Below are positions 37,564 through 47,823 of a DNA stretch of 49,783 bases, one piece after another (position 1 is the first letter of the stretch; each line of letters begins with the position of its first letter). Origin of the DNA: Gammaproteobacteria bacterium (lineage in GTDB: Bacteria > Pseudomonadota > Gammaproteobacteria > Pseudomonadales > Pseudohongiellaceae); assembly GCA_019654215.1 (NCBI GenBank), contig BPDI01000021.1, positions 1-49,783 on the forward strand, in the 5' to 3' direction. The notes beneath the pieces are model-generated. The model was not told the DNA's origin and did no database searches. It saw only the letters and a list, made by a program, of their open reading frames with translations. Both the position numbers and the translations under genes were made by a program.

Positions 37564-40500
37564 CTACGCTGCTTTCTGTTCCGCAATTTTAAACTTATCT
37601 AATACTGAATTTATAAATGCAAGCTTTGCTTCAGCATTCTCGCTCTCATGTTCAAACTGAAGCTGATTACCACTGGTTAGTTTAAAGTGCATTGGGTCGT
37701 TCTGTATCAGCTGTATTAAAGAAAGGGGGTCTACCACAGTAGTAGCGCTGAACTCTATTCTGCAAGAATTAACATTAGCATCGATCTTCTTAATCCCAAA
37801 TTTCTGAGCTCTCAGCTTCAATTCCGTTAGACAGAATAGTAGTTTAAGCGGTTTCGGTAACAGGCCAAACCTATCGATCATTTCAACCTGTAATTCCTGC
37901 AAATCCTCTTCGTCACCGGAAGAAGCTATGCGCTTGTACATGATCAGGCGTGTATGAACATCAGGCAAATAGTCTTCTGGTATTAGCGCTGGAATGCGTA
38001 TATTAACTTCGATCGACTTATTCAGATCTGGATCAGGGCTTGGTGTTCTACCTGCTTTAATTGCCTCAACTGCTTCTTCTAATAACTCTGTATATAGAGA
38101 GAATCCGATTTTCTGCATATGTCCGCTTTGTTCATCTCCTAATAGTTCGCCAGCCCCACGAATTTCTAGATCATGACTTGCAAGAGTAAAGCCAGCTCCC
38201 AAAGTTGTTGCAGCTTGAATTGCTTCAATTCGTTTTTGTGCGTCTCGATTTAGTCTACTTTGACCAGATAGCAATAAATACGCATAGGCTTGGTGATGGG
38301 AACGCCCAACTCGGCCGCGCAATTGATGCAATTGTGCTAAGCCAAATTTATCTGCGCGATGAATAAGAATTGTATTTGCGTTGGGAATATCAATTCCCAT
38401 TTCGATAATCGTCGTACACACGAGAATGTTATAGCGTTTTTGATAAAAGTCCGCCATAACCTTTTCTAAGTCTCGCTCTGCCATCTGACCATGCGCTATA
38501 CAAATTCTTGCTTGAGGAATTATTTCCTGTAAATGTTCGGCAGCTCGGTTTATTGATTTGACTTCATTGTGTAAATAGAACATTTGGCCGCCACGCAACA
38601 ATTCACGGGATGCAGCTTCTCTTATTAAACTGTCTTGTTGTTCTCTCACAAAAGTTTTTACCGATAACCGCCGAGCAGGGGGAGTTACAATCAAAGATAA
38701 ATCTCGAATTCCAGAAAGCGCCATGTTTAAAGTGCGCGGAATTGGTGTGGCAGTTAGAGTGAGGATATCTACATTGGCGCGAATACTCTTTAGCTTTTCT
38801 TTTTGGCGCACGCCAAAACGATGTTCTTCATCGATAATGAGTAATCCTAAATTACTGTAATCAATTTCTGCATGTAGTAGTTTGTGAGTGCCGATGAGTA
38901 TGTCTATTTTCCCATCTGCTACTTTTTTTAGTGTCTCTTTCTGTTTGACCGGGGATTTAAACCTGGAAACAACTTCAGCAATAATAGGCCAGTTAGCAAA
39001 TCGATCGCGGAAACTTTCATAATGTTGCTGTGCGAGTAAAGTTGTAGGAACGAGTAATGCGACCTGTTTGTTATTTTGCACTGCAACAAAGGCTGCTCGC
39101 ATAGCGACTTCAGTTTTTCCGAATCCCACATCACCGCAGACCAGTCGATCCATGGATTGAGCACTATTCATATCATCCAGTACTGCTGCAATAGCGTTTT
39201 CTTGATCGGGAGTTTCTTCAAAAGGAAATAATGCAGAAAACTTTTCTAACCCTTCCTGATCCAAATTGTAGCTATAGCCTTTACGGGCCTTTCTCTGAGC
39301 ATATATCTCTAGTAACTCAGTTGCCACATCGTGAATTTTTTCAGCAGCTTTCCTTTTGGTCTTTTGCCATTGGTCAGTGCCAAGATGATTAAGCGGCGCA
39401 GCTTCTTGCTCGGCACCACTGTAGCGGCTGATTAAATGTAGTGATGCGACAGGAACATATAACTTCGATTCATTTGCATATTCCAGCGCGAGGAATTCAG
39501 TTGCTTGTCCGTCAGTGGTAATTGTTTGTAATCCACGATAACGACCGACACCGTGATCGATATGTACTACCGAATCATTAATTCGCAGCTCAGTTAGGCT
39601 TTTTACAATGAACTCTGTATTACTTTGCGTCTTGGATCTACGCCTACGCTGAGCAATGCGGTTGCCAAATAATTGAGTTTCTGTGATCAGCGCCAGATTT
39701 TCATTCTTCAACCACATGCCATGATCAAGTGGCGCGACTGTAATCCCGACTTCACAATCACCACTAACAAAATCTGACCAATGTTCAACTGGAGTAGGGT
39801 TAATATCTATTTGTTTTAATAACTCGATTAGGGTTTCACGTCGTCCAGCTGATTCGGCACAAAACAAGGTTCTATTTTCTTCGGAATTTAAAAATCGCTC
39901 TACATTACTAAATGGTTTGGCTAATCGCGGATTGCTGGCCAATTCCGGTAGAGCTACCGCCCCAAGATCTAAAGCATTATCGTGAATCTTAAATTCAATC
40001 TGCCGGTAGTTCCTAGATTGAGAAAGAATCTTTTCTACAGAAACAAAAATTTCCATTGGCTGTAGGATAGGCCGGTAACGATCTATTAATCGATCCTCAT
40101 AACGACTTTTAATATCCGTCCAGAATTGTTCCCCGGCTGCTTTAAGATTCCCTTGCTTAAGGACGATTGTGTTTTTGGGTATGAAGTCGAACAGAGTGTT
40201 TAACTCATCGAAAAACAACGCGAGATAATACTCAAGGCCTGGAGAATTAATTCCATCACTTACATCCTGATAAAGCGGGCATTGGCGGAGGTCGATATTG
40301 AATAACTCATGAAAGCGAGCACGAAATGCCGCTATGCCATCACTATCAAGTGGAAACTCCCTTCCAGGAAGCAACTTTATCTCCTGAACCTGTTCTTTTG
40401 AGCGTTGCGTTTCTGAATCAAAGATTCTTAGAGTTTCGATTTCATTATCGAAAAGATCAATGCGGAATGGGACTATGGATCCCATTGGGAATATATCGAT

Positions 40501-41022
40501 GATCGATCCACGAACGGCAAACTCCCCATGCTCAAAAACAGAATCCACCGATTGATAACCAGCTAATGTTAACTGCTCTCTTGTCTTATTTATTTCTAAT
40601 TGCTGTCCGACTTTAAAATCCAAGCTGTTAGCTGCAATGTATTTATGGGGGGGTAATTGATGCATAAGGCTGGTAATAGAGATAACCAAGATGCCGCGTT
40701 CAAGTTGGGGCAGGTGAAAGAGAGCGTTTAGTCGTTCAGAAATAATGTCCTGGTGAGGAGAAAAGTTGTCATAGGGAAGAGTTTCCCAATCTGGCAATGA
40801 AAAGACTGGCAATTGCTTGTGCGCTGAGCAGAAATACTGGAGTTCTCTAATTGACTGTTCTACCGCCTCGTTGTTTTCACATATCAACAATATAGGCGCG
40901 TCAGCATTTGCTGCGGCATTGCATAGGGCCAGGTTACTGGCACAACCTTCGATGCCTTGCCAATAACAATTCTCATAAAGATCGTTGGGAATTGTAGGGT
41001 TCTGAATGGAGTTCATGCTCAT
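37564..41022 (-). CDS. mfd: Transcription-repair coupling factor Mfd
   Basis: Mfd removes RNA polymerase stalled at DNA damage and recruits UvrA. The 1152-residue frame is intact and close to the E. coli length of 1148. The UvrB-like N-terminal region includes SLPDWETLPYDNFSPHQDII. The RNA-polymerase-interaction domain holds VHIDHGVGRYRGL and LYVPVASLHLISRY. The translocase has Walker A in CGDVGFGKTEVAMRAAF, the DEEH box in IIDEEHRFGVRQKE, and GRVGRSHHQAYAYLL. The C-terminal TRCF domain is complete. Being unbroken over 3.4 kb, it shows that base errors are unevenly spread. Confidence 0.97.
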   Translation of the reverse strand: MSMNSIQNPTIPNDLYENCYWQGIEGCASNLALCNAAANADAPILLICENNEAVEQSIRELQYFCSAHKQLPVFSLPDWETLPYDNFSPHQDIISERLNALFHLPQLERGILVISITSLMHQLPPHKYIAANSLDFKVGQQLEINKTREQLTLAGYQSVDSVFEHGEFAVRGSIIDIFPMGSIVPFRIDLFDNEIETLRIFDSETQRSKEQVQEIKLLPGREFPLDSDGIAAFRARFHELFNIDLRQCPLYQDVSDGINSPGLEYYLALFFDELNTLFDFIPKNTIVLKQGNLKAAGEQFWTDIKSRYEDRLIDRYRPILQPMEIFVSVEKILSQSRNYRQIEFKIHDNALDLGAVALPELASNPRLAKPFSNVERFLNSEENRTLFCAESAGRRETLIELLKQIDINPTPVEHWSDFVSGDCEVGITVAPLDHGMWLKNENLALITETQLFGNRIAQRRRRSKTQSNTEFIVKSLTELRINDSVVHIDHGVGRYRGLQTITTDGQATEFLALEYANESKLYVPVASLHLISRYSGAEQEAAPLNHLGTDQWQKTKRKAAEKIHDVATELLEIYAQRKARKGYSYNLDQEGLEKFSALFPFEETPDQENAIAAVLDDMNSAQSMDRLVCGDVGFGKTEVAMRAAFVAVQNNKQVALLVPTTLLAQQHYESFRDRFANWPIIAEVVSRFKSPVKQKETLKKVADGKIDILIGTHKLLHAEIDYSNLGLLIIDEEHRFGVRQKEKLKSIRANVDILTLTATPIPRTLNMALSGIRDLSLIVTPPARRLSVKTFVREQQDSLIREAASRELLRGGQMFYLHNEVKSINRAAEHLQEIIPQARICIAHGQMAERDLEKVMADFYQKRYNILVCTTIIEMGIDIPNANTILIHRADKFGLAQLHQLRGRVGRSHHQAYAYLLLSGQSRLNRDAQKRIEAIQAATTLGAGFTLASHDLEIRGAGELLGDEQSGHMQKIGFSLYTELLEEAVEAIKAGRTPSPDPDLNKSIEVNIRIPALIPEDYLPDVHTRLIMYKRIASSGDEEDLQELQVEMIDRFGLLPKPLKLLFCLTELKLRAQKFGIKKIDANVNSCRIEFSATTVVDPLSLIQLIQNDPMHFKLTSGNQLQFEHESENAEAKLAFINSVLDKFKIAEQKAA

Positions 41023-41293
41023 GTTAATGTGCAGCCCTAAATCCTTAAGCTACATTGCTGCTAAAATTCAACTACTTATCAGATTAAGAGGAGAATTTAC
41101 TCGGAAAGTGGCGGATTGCGAATTGTAGCTTAATTCTTTATTGTTTCTGACTAATTATTCCTTTAATTCGGTCGATTATTTTCATCATTCATTATCGGGA
41201 AATCACTCTGTTGCATAGGTATACCTTTCTAATGATAATAGCCGCCTTTCAAAATCCGGCAGCCTTTCATAGGCGATTCAAAAAGAGGGATTC
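41023..41293. promoter_or_regulatory. Divergent mfd / gap control region with palindromic gap promoter
   Basis: The rightward promoter is TTGCAT (41211-41216), a 17-base spacer, and GATAAT (41234-41239), about 55 bases before the gap start. The spacer opens with a 10-base perfect palindrome, AGGTATACCT (41217-41226), placed where a repressor would block polymerase. No gene is seen in the 271 bases. The mfd promoter is not clear. Confidence 0.5.
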
Positions 41294-42772
41294 GTGGAAC
41301 GTCCAAGCGTAGTTGACTACTTTGGTGACTGGAAACAGCGCGAAGCTTTAGTGCAGGAAATGATACCTGTAATAGGCAGATTATTTAGCCAGCGTAATGT
41401 TGGCATTTACATTTATGGACGCCCGCTCCATAACCGCTCTGTAACATTTATCATGAAATCTCATCGCTTTGTACGCCAGGTAGAGCGCAATGAGATGTCT
41501 GAATTCGAAACACATCCGGTGTTATTGGCTATGGCCAAGCTCGATCTCTGGCATGCTCAAATCGATCTCGGGAAACTCACCGTTCGCTATATGGAGCATC
41601 AGGATGAAAATGGTGGCAACTCTATTTCTGTTGATGAGTTTGTAAAAAACGAACTTACCTATCTAGATGGGGTTAAAGAAAAGCCCATCGAAAAATCTCA
41701 AGACATTGTTTTATATGGATTCGGCCGTATCGGCCGGTTAATGGCACGTTTGTTGATTGAGCGAACATCAACAGGTGAGGTGATGCGCTTGAAGGCAGTC
41801 GTAGTAAGACCTTCCGGCCCTGGTGACTTGGAGAAGCGTGCTGGATTATTTACTGCCGATTCTGTCCATGGCGCCTTCCAGGGGACTTTGCGGGTTGATG
41901 AGGAAAATAATTGCCTGATTGCTAACGGCAATGTGGTCAAGGTGATCTATGCCAATTCACCAGAAGAAATCGACTATACAAAATATGGTATCGATGATGC
42001 ATTGATTATCGATAACACTGGAAAGTGGCGCGATGAAGAAGGCTTGGGTTTGCATCTTAAGGGAAAGGGAGCGTCAAAAGTAATTCTTACTGCACCTGGC
42101 AAAGGCAATCTAAAAAACATTGTTTATGGCATCAACGATGATCAGATGAGCCCTGATGATAAGATCATCACAGCTGCTTCCTGCACAACAAATGCAATTG
42201 CGCCAGTATTGAAAGTTGTGAATGACCAGTTTGGCATCGAACATGGTCATGTGGAAACCGTGCATGCCTATACCAACGACCAGAATCTTATCGACAATTA
42301 CCACAAAGGTAGTCGCCGTGGTCGCTCGGCGGCTTTAAACATGGTGTTAACCGAGACTGGTGCGGCCAAAGCGGTAGTGAAAGCAGTTCCTGAGTTAGAA
42401 GGAAAACTTACAGGTAATGCTGTTCGAGTTCCCATTCCTAACGTTTCCATGGCGATTATGAATTTGAGCTTGTCTCAGGCTACTTCAAAAGATGAAGTGA
42501 ACGAGTTTCTGCGCGACATTGCATTACATTCGCAACTGCAAAATCAAATCAGCTATACTCAATCACCAGATGCAGTATCGTCGGATTTCGTTGGTACAAG
42601 AGAGGCAGGGATTGTTGATTCCAATGCCACAATCGTACAAGACAATCATTGCGTACTTTATCTTTGGTATGACAATGAATTTGGTTACTGCTGTCAGGTG
42701 GCACGCATGGTCTACAAGATGGCAGGTCTAAAATTTCAAGTCTATCCCCAGGACGATCAAGGCCCTCTTTAA
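41294..42772 (+). CDS. gap: Long-type glyceraldehyde-3-phosphate dehydrogenase
   Basis: The 492-residue intact frame has a 130-residue N-terminal extension (FGDWKQREALVQEMIPVIGR, SVTFIMKSHRFVRQVERNEM) before a standard GAPDH. The NAD-binding GFGRIGR is at 142-148, the catalytic Cys297 is in ASCTTNAIAP, and His324 is in HAYTNDQ. This long form beside mfd is known in Pseudomonas and relatives; the role of the extension is not established. Start is GTG 41294 with AGAGGG upstream. apbE follows 95 bases later. Confidence 0.93.
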   Translation: MERPSVVDYFGDWKQREALVQEMIPVIGRLFSQRNVGIYIYGRPLHNRSVTFIMKSHRFVRQVERNEMSEFETHPVLLAMAKLDLWHAQIDLGKLTVRYMEHQDENGGNSISVDEFVKNELTYLDGVKEKPIEKSQDIVLYGFGRIGRLMARLLIERTSTGEVMRLKAVVVRPSGPGDLEKRAGLFTADSVHGAFQGTLRVDEENNCLIANGNVVKVIYANSPEEIDYTKYGIDDALIIDNTGKWRDEEGLGLHLKGKGASKVILTAPGKGNLKNIVYGINDDQMSPDDKIITAASCTTNAIAPVLKVVNDQFGIEHGHVETVHAYTNDQNLIDNYHKGSRRGRSAALNMVLTETGAAKAVVKAVPELEGKLTGNAVRVPIPNVSMAIMNLSLSQATSKDEVNEFLRDIALHSQLQNQISYTQSPDAVSSDFVGTREAGIVDSNATIVQDNHCVLYLWYDNEFGYCCQVARMVYKMAGLKFQVYPQDDQGPL

Positions 42773-42867
42773 TCTTATTACGTGATTTCAAATTTGCCCG
42801 AATTTCAGCGAAAATGGTTGAGATTAAGGCTTGTGATGCTTATCACATCTATATTGAGTGCGCTTGA

Positions 42868-43920
42868 ATGAATGAAATCCTGCATCGTCATAGGTTTTCT
42901 ATAACTTTCCTGACATTAGTTTTAGGAGCAATATTTATATTGCCGGCCGACGGCGGGCCTATTGAAAGGTTTTCTGGTTTCACCATGGGAACCAGCTATG
43001 AAGTTCAAGTAGTAGATATTCCGAATTCTACGGACTTAAATTCTCTCACCTTTGAAGTAGGAAACCTGCTTACGAAATTAGATAAAGAAGTTTTTTCAAC
43101 CTATGCTGAGGAGTCGGAATTGAGTCGCCTGAATCAACAAGGCGTTAATGTTCCTTTTACTGCCTCAGACCATTTGCTCGAGGTGTTGCGGCTTTCTAAG
43201 GAGGTAGCTACAAGCAGCAATGGTGCATTCGATGTGGGTGTTGGTTTGCTAGTTAATCTTTGGGGTTTTGGTCCAGGCGAAATTATAAGGATTGAGGAAG
43301 TCCCTGATGATGAAGAAATCAATACTGCCCTCGAAAAGGTCGGCATTGTGAATCTGCTGATTGACGAAACTAATTCTGAAATCATAAAAACAAACAACAT
43401 CTACATCGATCTTAGCGGAATTGCCAAAGGTTACGCTGTTGATCAGGTTGCATTTTTGCTTTTTGAAAAAGGTGTGGAAAACTACTTCATAGAAGTTGGT
43501 GGCGAAATCAAACTAAGTGGTAGCAGAGGAGATGGAGAAGACTGGGTGCCGGCAATTGAAACTCCCCAAGAGGGACCTATTCAAATTTATGAAACGCTAA
43601 CTAGTCAAGGTGAGACTTTTGCTTTGGCAGGTTCCGGTGATTATCGCAACTATTTTGAGATTGACGGAGAGCGCTACTCTCATGAGATCGATCCGAGAAC
43701 CGGCAGGCCTGTATCTCATAACTTAGCTGCTGCCTTTGTTATCGATGAGTCAGCAGCAGTTGCCGATGCTTATGCTACCGCACTAATGGTATTAGGACCT
43801 GATCAGGCAAGAGCATTACTAGCTAAGACAGGCATTAATGGGTATCTAATTTTTCGACTTGATAATTCGGAGTTCGACCACTATGCAAGCCCCGGATTTA
43901 TTCCATACATTAACAACTAA
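42868..43920 (+). CDS. apbE: FAD:protein FMN transferase ApbE
   Basis: ApbE attaches FMN covalently to threonine of Nqr or Rnf subunits in the periplasm, using FAD. The intact 350-residue frame has an N-terminal export signal (FSITFLTLVLGAIFILPADG) but no lipobox cysteine, unlike many ApbE lipoproteins. Family motifs are GFTMGTSYEVQV, DVGVGLLVNLWGFGP, IDLSGIAKGYAVDQVA, YSHEIDPRTGRPVSH and the metal site in SAAVADAYATALMVLG. In Pseudomonas the nqr operon ends in apbE next to gap, but no nqr gene lies here, so its client flavoprotein is elsewhere. Confidence 0.92.
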   Translation: MNEILHRHRFSITFLTLVLGAIFILPADGGPIERFSGFTMGTSYEVQVVDIPNSTDLNSLTFEVGNLLTKLDKEVFSTYAEESELSRLNQQGVNVPFTASDHLLEVLRLSKEVATSSNGAFDVGVGLLVNLWGFGPGEIIRIEEVPDDEEINTALEKVGIVNLLIDETNSEIIKTNNIYIDLSGIAKGYAVDQVAFLLFEKGVENYFIEVGGEIKLSGSRGDGEDWVPAIETPQEGPIQIYETLTSQGETFALAGSGDYRNYFEIDGERYSHEIDPRTGRPVSHNLAAAFVIDESAAVADAYATALMVLGPDQARALLAKTGINGYLIFRLDNSEFDHYASPGFIPYINN

Positions 43921-43967
43921 TTGTATTTAGTCGCAGCTATATTTGACTGAATATATGCATCCTTTCA

Positions 43968-44348
43968 ATGACTATATTCATAGTCAAGAAATTGACGGAA
44001 AAGGCAGCTAAAAACAAAGGCCTGACTCGGCTGAGAAGAGCGAAAACGCTTGCTATCGAGGATCTATACGTGTACATTTCCAACCGCTCAAAATGCCGCC
44101 TCGATGTGTCATCACACATCGCGAAAAAAGCGCTAAAAACGTTTCAAAATAAGTTGCAAAACAACTCTATGGGAAGTGACATCCAGTCCCCGGTACTGAG
44201 TACCAATGCTATTAGTCTTGTAGACGGCATTAAGGGACAAATTCCCCCTGAAATTAAGAACGAAATAACCAATACGAATCCGTTCTTCGCCTTGCGTACG
44301 AGTGAGCTCCAATATATTCCCTGTAATTACGTTTTGCTGACTGAGTGA
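43968..44348 (+). CDS. Hypothetical protein between apbE and nuoA
   Basis: A 126-residue frame begins MTIFIVKKLTEKAAKNKGLT, is basic in its first half and has no membrane span. I do not recognise it. No ribosome-binding site precedes the ATG. A stop-free run of this length by chance is unlikely but possible. It occupies most of the 450-base nuo upstream region, where the operon promoter must also lie. Confidence 0.35.
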   Translation: MTIFIVKKLTEKAAKNKGLTRLRRAKTLAIEDLYVYISNRSKCRLDVSSHIAKKALKTFQNKLQNNSMGSDIQSPVLSTNAISLVDGIKGQIPPEIKNEITNTNPFFALRTSELQYIPCNYVLLTE

Positions 44349-44371
44349 TCTTTCAGAGACTGGAGTAGAGC

Positions 44372-44821
44372 TTGGAACAGACTGCTAGCTTTTTAGGTGG
44401 ATTACAGCCATTTCTTTTTTACTCTGCAATCGTGCTAGCGGTTGTCGTTACAATGCTAGGACTGTCTTTTTTTCTCGGCCAGAGCATTAATCGCAAATAC
44501 AAGGACACGCCTTTTGAGTCAGGCATAATTTCTGTAGGTTCAGCACAGTTTCGAATCTCGGTCCATTTTTATCTCACCGCGATACTTTTCATCATCTTCG
44601 ATCTAGAGGTCGTGTTTCTTTTTGCCTGGGCAGTCGCAGTGAGAGAAGCGGGCTGGCTTGGTTTTATCGAAATCAGCGTATTTATCTTTATTTTAATTGT
44701 CGCGCTGTTCTATCTGTGGCGTATCGGCGCGCTGGATTGGCGTACCGGCATTCAGAAGCGTGAATTACAAGAACTCAAAGGTCCTGGTGGGGTAACTAAT
44801 AGGAAGGAGTTTAAATTATGA
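44372..44821 (+). CDS. nuoA: NADH-quinone oxidoreductase subunit A
   Basis: NuoA is a three-helix membrane subunit of complex I. The 149-residue intact frame starts at TTG 44372 ([20 protein letters not shown]) with GGAG upstream. The conserved loop [20 protein letters not shown] lies between helices 1 and 2, and [24 protein letters not shown] sequence forms helix 2. An extended C-terminal tail of about 25 residues is hydrophilic. It overlaps nuoB by the ATGA motif. Confidence 0.96.
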   Translation: MEQTASFLGGLQPFLFYSAIVLAVVVTMLGLSFFLGQSINRKYKDTPFESGIISVGSAQFRISVHFYLTAILFIIFDLEVVFLFAWAVAVREAGWLGFIEISVFIFILIVALFYLWRIGALDWRTGIQKRELQELKGPGGVTNRKEFKL

Positions 44822-45459
44822 ATTGGCAATTACAATCGGTAGAAGACTCTGCTTCGCCAGGACCCGGTGGAAGTGCGGTTGATGATTTTATTCGCCAAAA
44901 CGTAGTAATGGCAAAGTTAGAGGATATGGTGGCCTGGGGGCGGAAGAACTCAGTCTGGCCATTTAACTTCGGTTTGTCTTGTTGTTACGTAGAGATGGCG
45001 ACTGCTTTTACTGCGCGTCATGACCTAGCACGGTTCGGTGCAGAGGTGATCCGAGGTACTCCAAGACAGGCAGACATGATTGTTATTGCAGGGACAGTAT
45101 TCCGGAAAATGGCCCCGGTTGTAAGGCTGCTTTATGATCAATTGCTGGAGCCAAAATGGGTAATTTCTATGGGTTCCTGCGCCAATTCCGGCGGAATGTA
45201 TGACATTTACTCGGTGGTTCAGGGTGTAGATAAATTTTTACCTGTGGATGTTTATGTTTCCGGATGCCCGCCCCGGCCAGAAGCTCTCCTGCAGGGCTTA
45301 ATTCTCTTGCAGGAATCAATTGGTCGGGAAAGAAGACCCTTAAGCTGGGTAATCAATGACCAGGGCATTATTCAGAAAGAAGCACATCCAGTGCAGCGAG
45401 AAGTGCGTGGTCCGGAGCGTATTGCAGCCACAGAATTACGCTCACCAGATCAAGTTTAA
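44818..45459 (+). CDS. nuoB: NADH-quinone oxidoreductase subunit B
   Basis: NuoB carries the terminal N2 4Fe-4S cluster next to the quinone site. The 213-residue intact frame has the tandem cysteines in [15 protein letters not shown], then [13 protein letters not shown] and [14 protein letters not shown]. It is coupled to nuoA by overlapping start and stop codons. A 49-base gap precedes nuoCD. Confidence 0.97.
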   Translation: MNWQLQSVEDSASPGPGGSAVDDFIRQNVVMAKLEDMVAWGRKNSVWPFNFGLSCCYVEMATAFTARHDLARFGAEVIRGTPRQADMIVIAGTVFRKMAPVVRLLYDQLLEPKWVISMGSCANSGGMYDIYSVVQGVDKFLPVDVYVSGCPPRPEALLQGLILLQESIGRERRPLSWVINDQGIIQKEAHPVQREVRGPERIAATELRSPDQV

Positions 45460-45508
45460 ACACTATCAAAACAATTAGTTAATACGATTATTTAAAGCAA
45501 AATCCTAA

Positions 45509-47289
45509 ATGGAAGTCGCAGCAGAGACAGTCAGCACAAGTAGTCAATCTTCAGGATTGCTGGATATGCTGCGTCGGGAGTTTGGTGAAAGTATCCAAGC
45601 AGAACAGAATACCTGTGAGGGTATTTCAACCTTATGGGTAGGTCGTCAGCGCTTGCTATCTCTACTCAAGACTTTGCGGGATGAGACTAGTCCCCGTTTT
45701 GAAATGCTGTTTGACATCACTGCCATCGATGAACGGCTGCGTACCCATCGTGAAGGTCAGCCAAACTCTGAATTTACCGTGGTATACCACTTAATGTCTT
45801 TCTCAGGAAACTGCGATTTCCGGGTAAAAGTACCGTTAATGGACTCGGATCTAAACATTCCCAGCATTATCTCCCTGTGGCCGGCGGCAAATTGGTATGA
45901 GCGTGAAACTTGGGACATGTTCGGTATTAACTTCGAAGGCCATCCGAATCTCTATCGACTTGTATTGCCTCCAACCTGGAAAGGGCATGCTCTTAGAAAA
46001 GAACATCCAGCTCGTGCTACAGAAATGGAACCATTCGCATTAGAGGATGAAGCTGCTGAAATCGAGCAGCAGGCACTTCTGTTTAAACCAGAAGAGTGGG
46101 GTATGAAACGAACTTCCGATACTTCGGAGTTTATGTTTCTAAATCTCGGCCCAAATCACCCTAGTGTGCACGGTGCCTTTCGGATTGCTGTGCAGTTGGA
46201 CGGTGAAATTCTGGTGGATGCAGTTCCTGATATCGGTTACCACCATCGCGGTGCGGAAAAGATGGGAGAGCGACAATCCTGGCACACGTATATTCCTTAT
46301 ACCGATCGTATCGATTATCTCGGTGGTGTGATGAACAATCTGCCTTATGTAATGGCAGTAGAACAAATGGCAGGAATCAAAGTGCCAGAAAGAGTCAAAA
46401 CGATTCGTGTCATGTTAGTGGAAATGTTTCGCATTTGCAGCCACTTGCTATTCTACGGAACCTTTGCTCAGGACGTTGGCCAATTATCACCGATCTTCTA
46501 CATGTTCGTAGAGAGAGAAAGAATATTTAACATAATTGAATCAATCTGTGGTGCACGCATGCATCCAGGGTGGTTTCGCATTGGTGGTGTAGCCCAAGAT
46601 CTTCCTGAAGGATGGGAGGGCAGAGTAAGAGAATTATTGGATTTCATGCCACCTCGTATAGATGAATATGACAAGATGGTTTTGAACAACGGTATTCTTA
46701 GGCGCCGTACTCAAGGGGTCGGTGCATATAACACGCAACAGGCTTATGACTGGGGTGTAACTGGTGCAGGTTTGCGAGCGACAGGATTGGAGTGGGATTA
46801 CCGCAAGAATCGACCTTACAGCGGATACGAAAATTTCGAATTTGATGTGCCAATAGCGGTTAACGGAGACTGTTATGATCGATGCGCGGTGCGCGTAGAA
46901 GAGATGCGTCAGAGTCTGCGTATTATCAAGCAGTGCGTAGATAATATGCCAAGTGGTGATTACAAGGCAGACCATCCATTAACGACACCTCCGCGTAAAG
47001 AAAAAACCATGCAAGATATCGAAACCCTGATTAAAGTCACTTCCTGAGTGTGAGCTGGGGGCCGGTTATTCCGCCAAATGAAGTAACTATGGCTGTAGAA
47101 GGGACCAAAGGTATTAACAGCTACTATCTTGTTTCCGATGGTAGTACGAATTCTTATAGGACAAGAATTCGAACTCCTTCTTTTGCTCACCTGCAAATGA
47201 TTCCTGAAATTAGTCGGGGATTTATGGTGGCAGACTTGATTGCAATTATCGCCAGTATTGATTTTGTAATGGCGGACGTTGATCGATGA
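45509..47289 (+). CDS. nuoCD: Fused NADH-quinone oxidoreductase subunit C/D
   Basis: NuoC and NuoD form one polypeptide here, as in E. coli and Pseudomonas. The C part (residues 1 to about 180) contains [20 protein letters not shown] and [10 protein letters not shown]. The D part begins around [20 protein letters not shown] and includes [20 protein letters not shown] and [20 protein letters not shown]. Near 47035 one A is missing from ATTAAAGTCAC. Restoring it turns the early stop at 47047 into [20 protein letters not shown] and leads to the natural end MADVDR at 47289. Corrected length is about 593 residues. The stop overlaps the nuoE ATG. Confidence 0.96.
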
Positions 47290-47801
47290 GTAAGAATTTA
47301 ATCGCAACCACCGCCATTAAGGCGCGGCAATTAACTGAGGAAGAAATCAAGGAAATTGAGCACGAGATGGAACTCTATCCTGATAGACAGGCAGTTGGTT
47401 TGGAGGCATTAAAAATTGTGCAAAAACATCAGGGTTGGGTTTCTGATGAAAGCTTGTTAGCAATTTCCAAATATTTGGATTTGCCAGTCGCTGACTTAGA
47501 AAGTGTCGCTACATTTTTTAATTTAGTGTATCGCCAGCCAGTTGGCAAGAACGTCATTTTATTTTGTAACAGTGTGAGCTGCTGGATTATGGGCTGTGAC
47601 GACATGCGCACCCATATTAACGAAAAGCTTGGAGTGGATTTTGGCGAAACAACGGAAGACGGCACTTTTACTTTTTTGCCTGTTCCTTGTTTAGGTGATT
47701 GTGATCGTGCTCCCGTAATGATGATTAGTGACGATTTGCACCGCAATTTAACGCCAGAAAAAATCAATCAGATCATTTCTGATTATCAAACCAAAGCTTA
47801 G
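47286..47801 (+). CDS. nuoE: NADH-quinone oxidoreductase subunit E
   Basis: NuoE holds the N1a 2Fe-2S cluster, a thioredoxin-like module. The 171-residue intact frame has ligands in [12 protein letters not shown] (the second cysteine begins the set) and [13 protein letters not shown]. It starts within the nuoCD stop (ATGA) and is followed 22 bases later by nuoF. Confidence 0.96.
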   Translation: MSKNLIATTAIKARQLTEEEIKEIEHEMELYPDRQAVGLEALKIVQKHQGWVSDESLLAISKYLDLPVADLESVATFFNLVYRQPVGKNVILFCNSVSCWIMGCDDMRTHINEKLGVDFGETTEDGTFTFLPVPCLGDCDRAPVMMISDDLHRNLTPEKINQIISDYQTKA

Positions 47802-47823
47802 ACTTTTAAAAGAGTAAAGAAAA

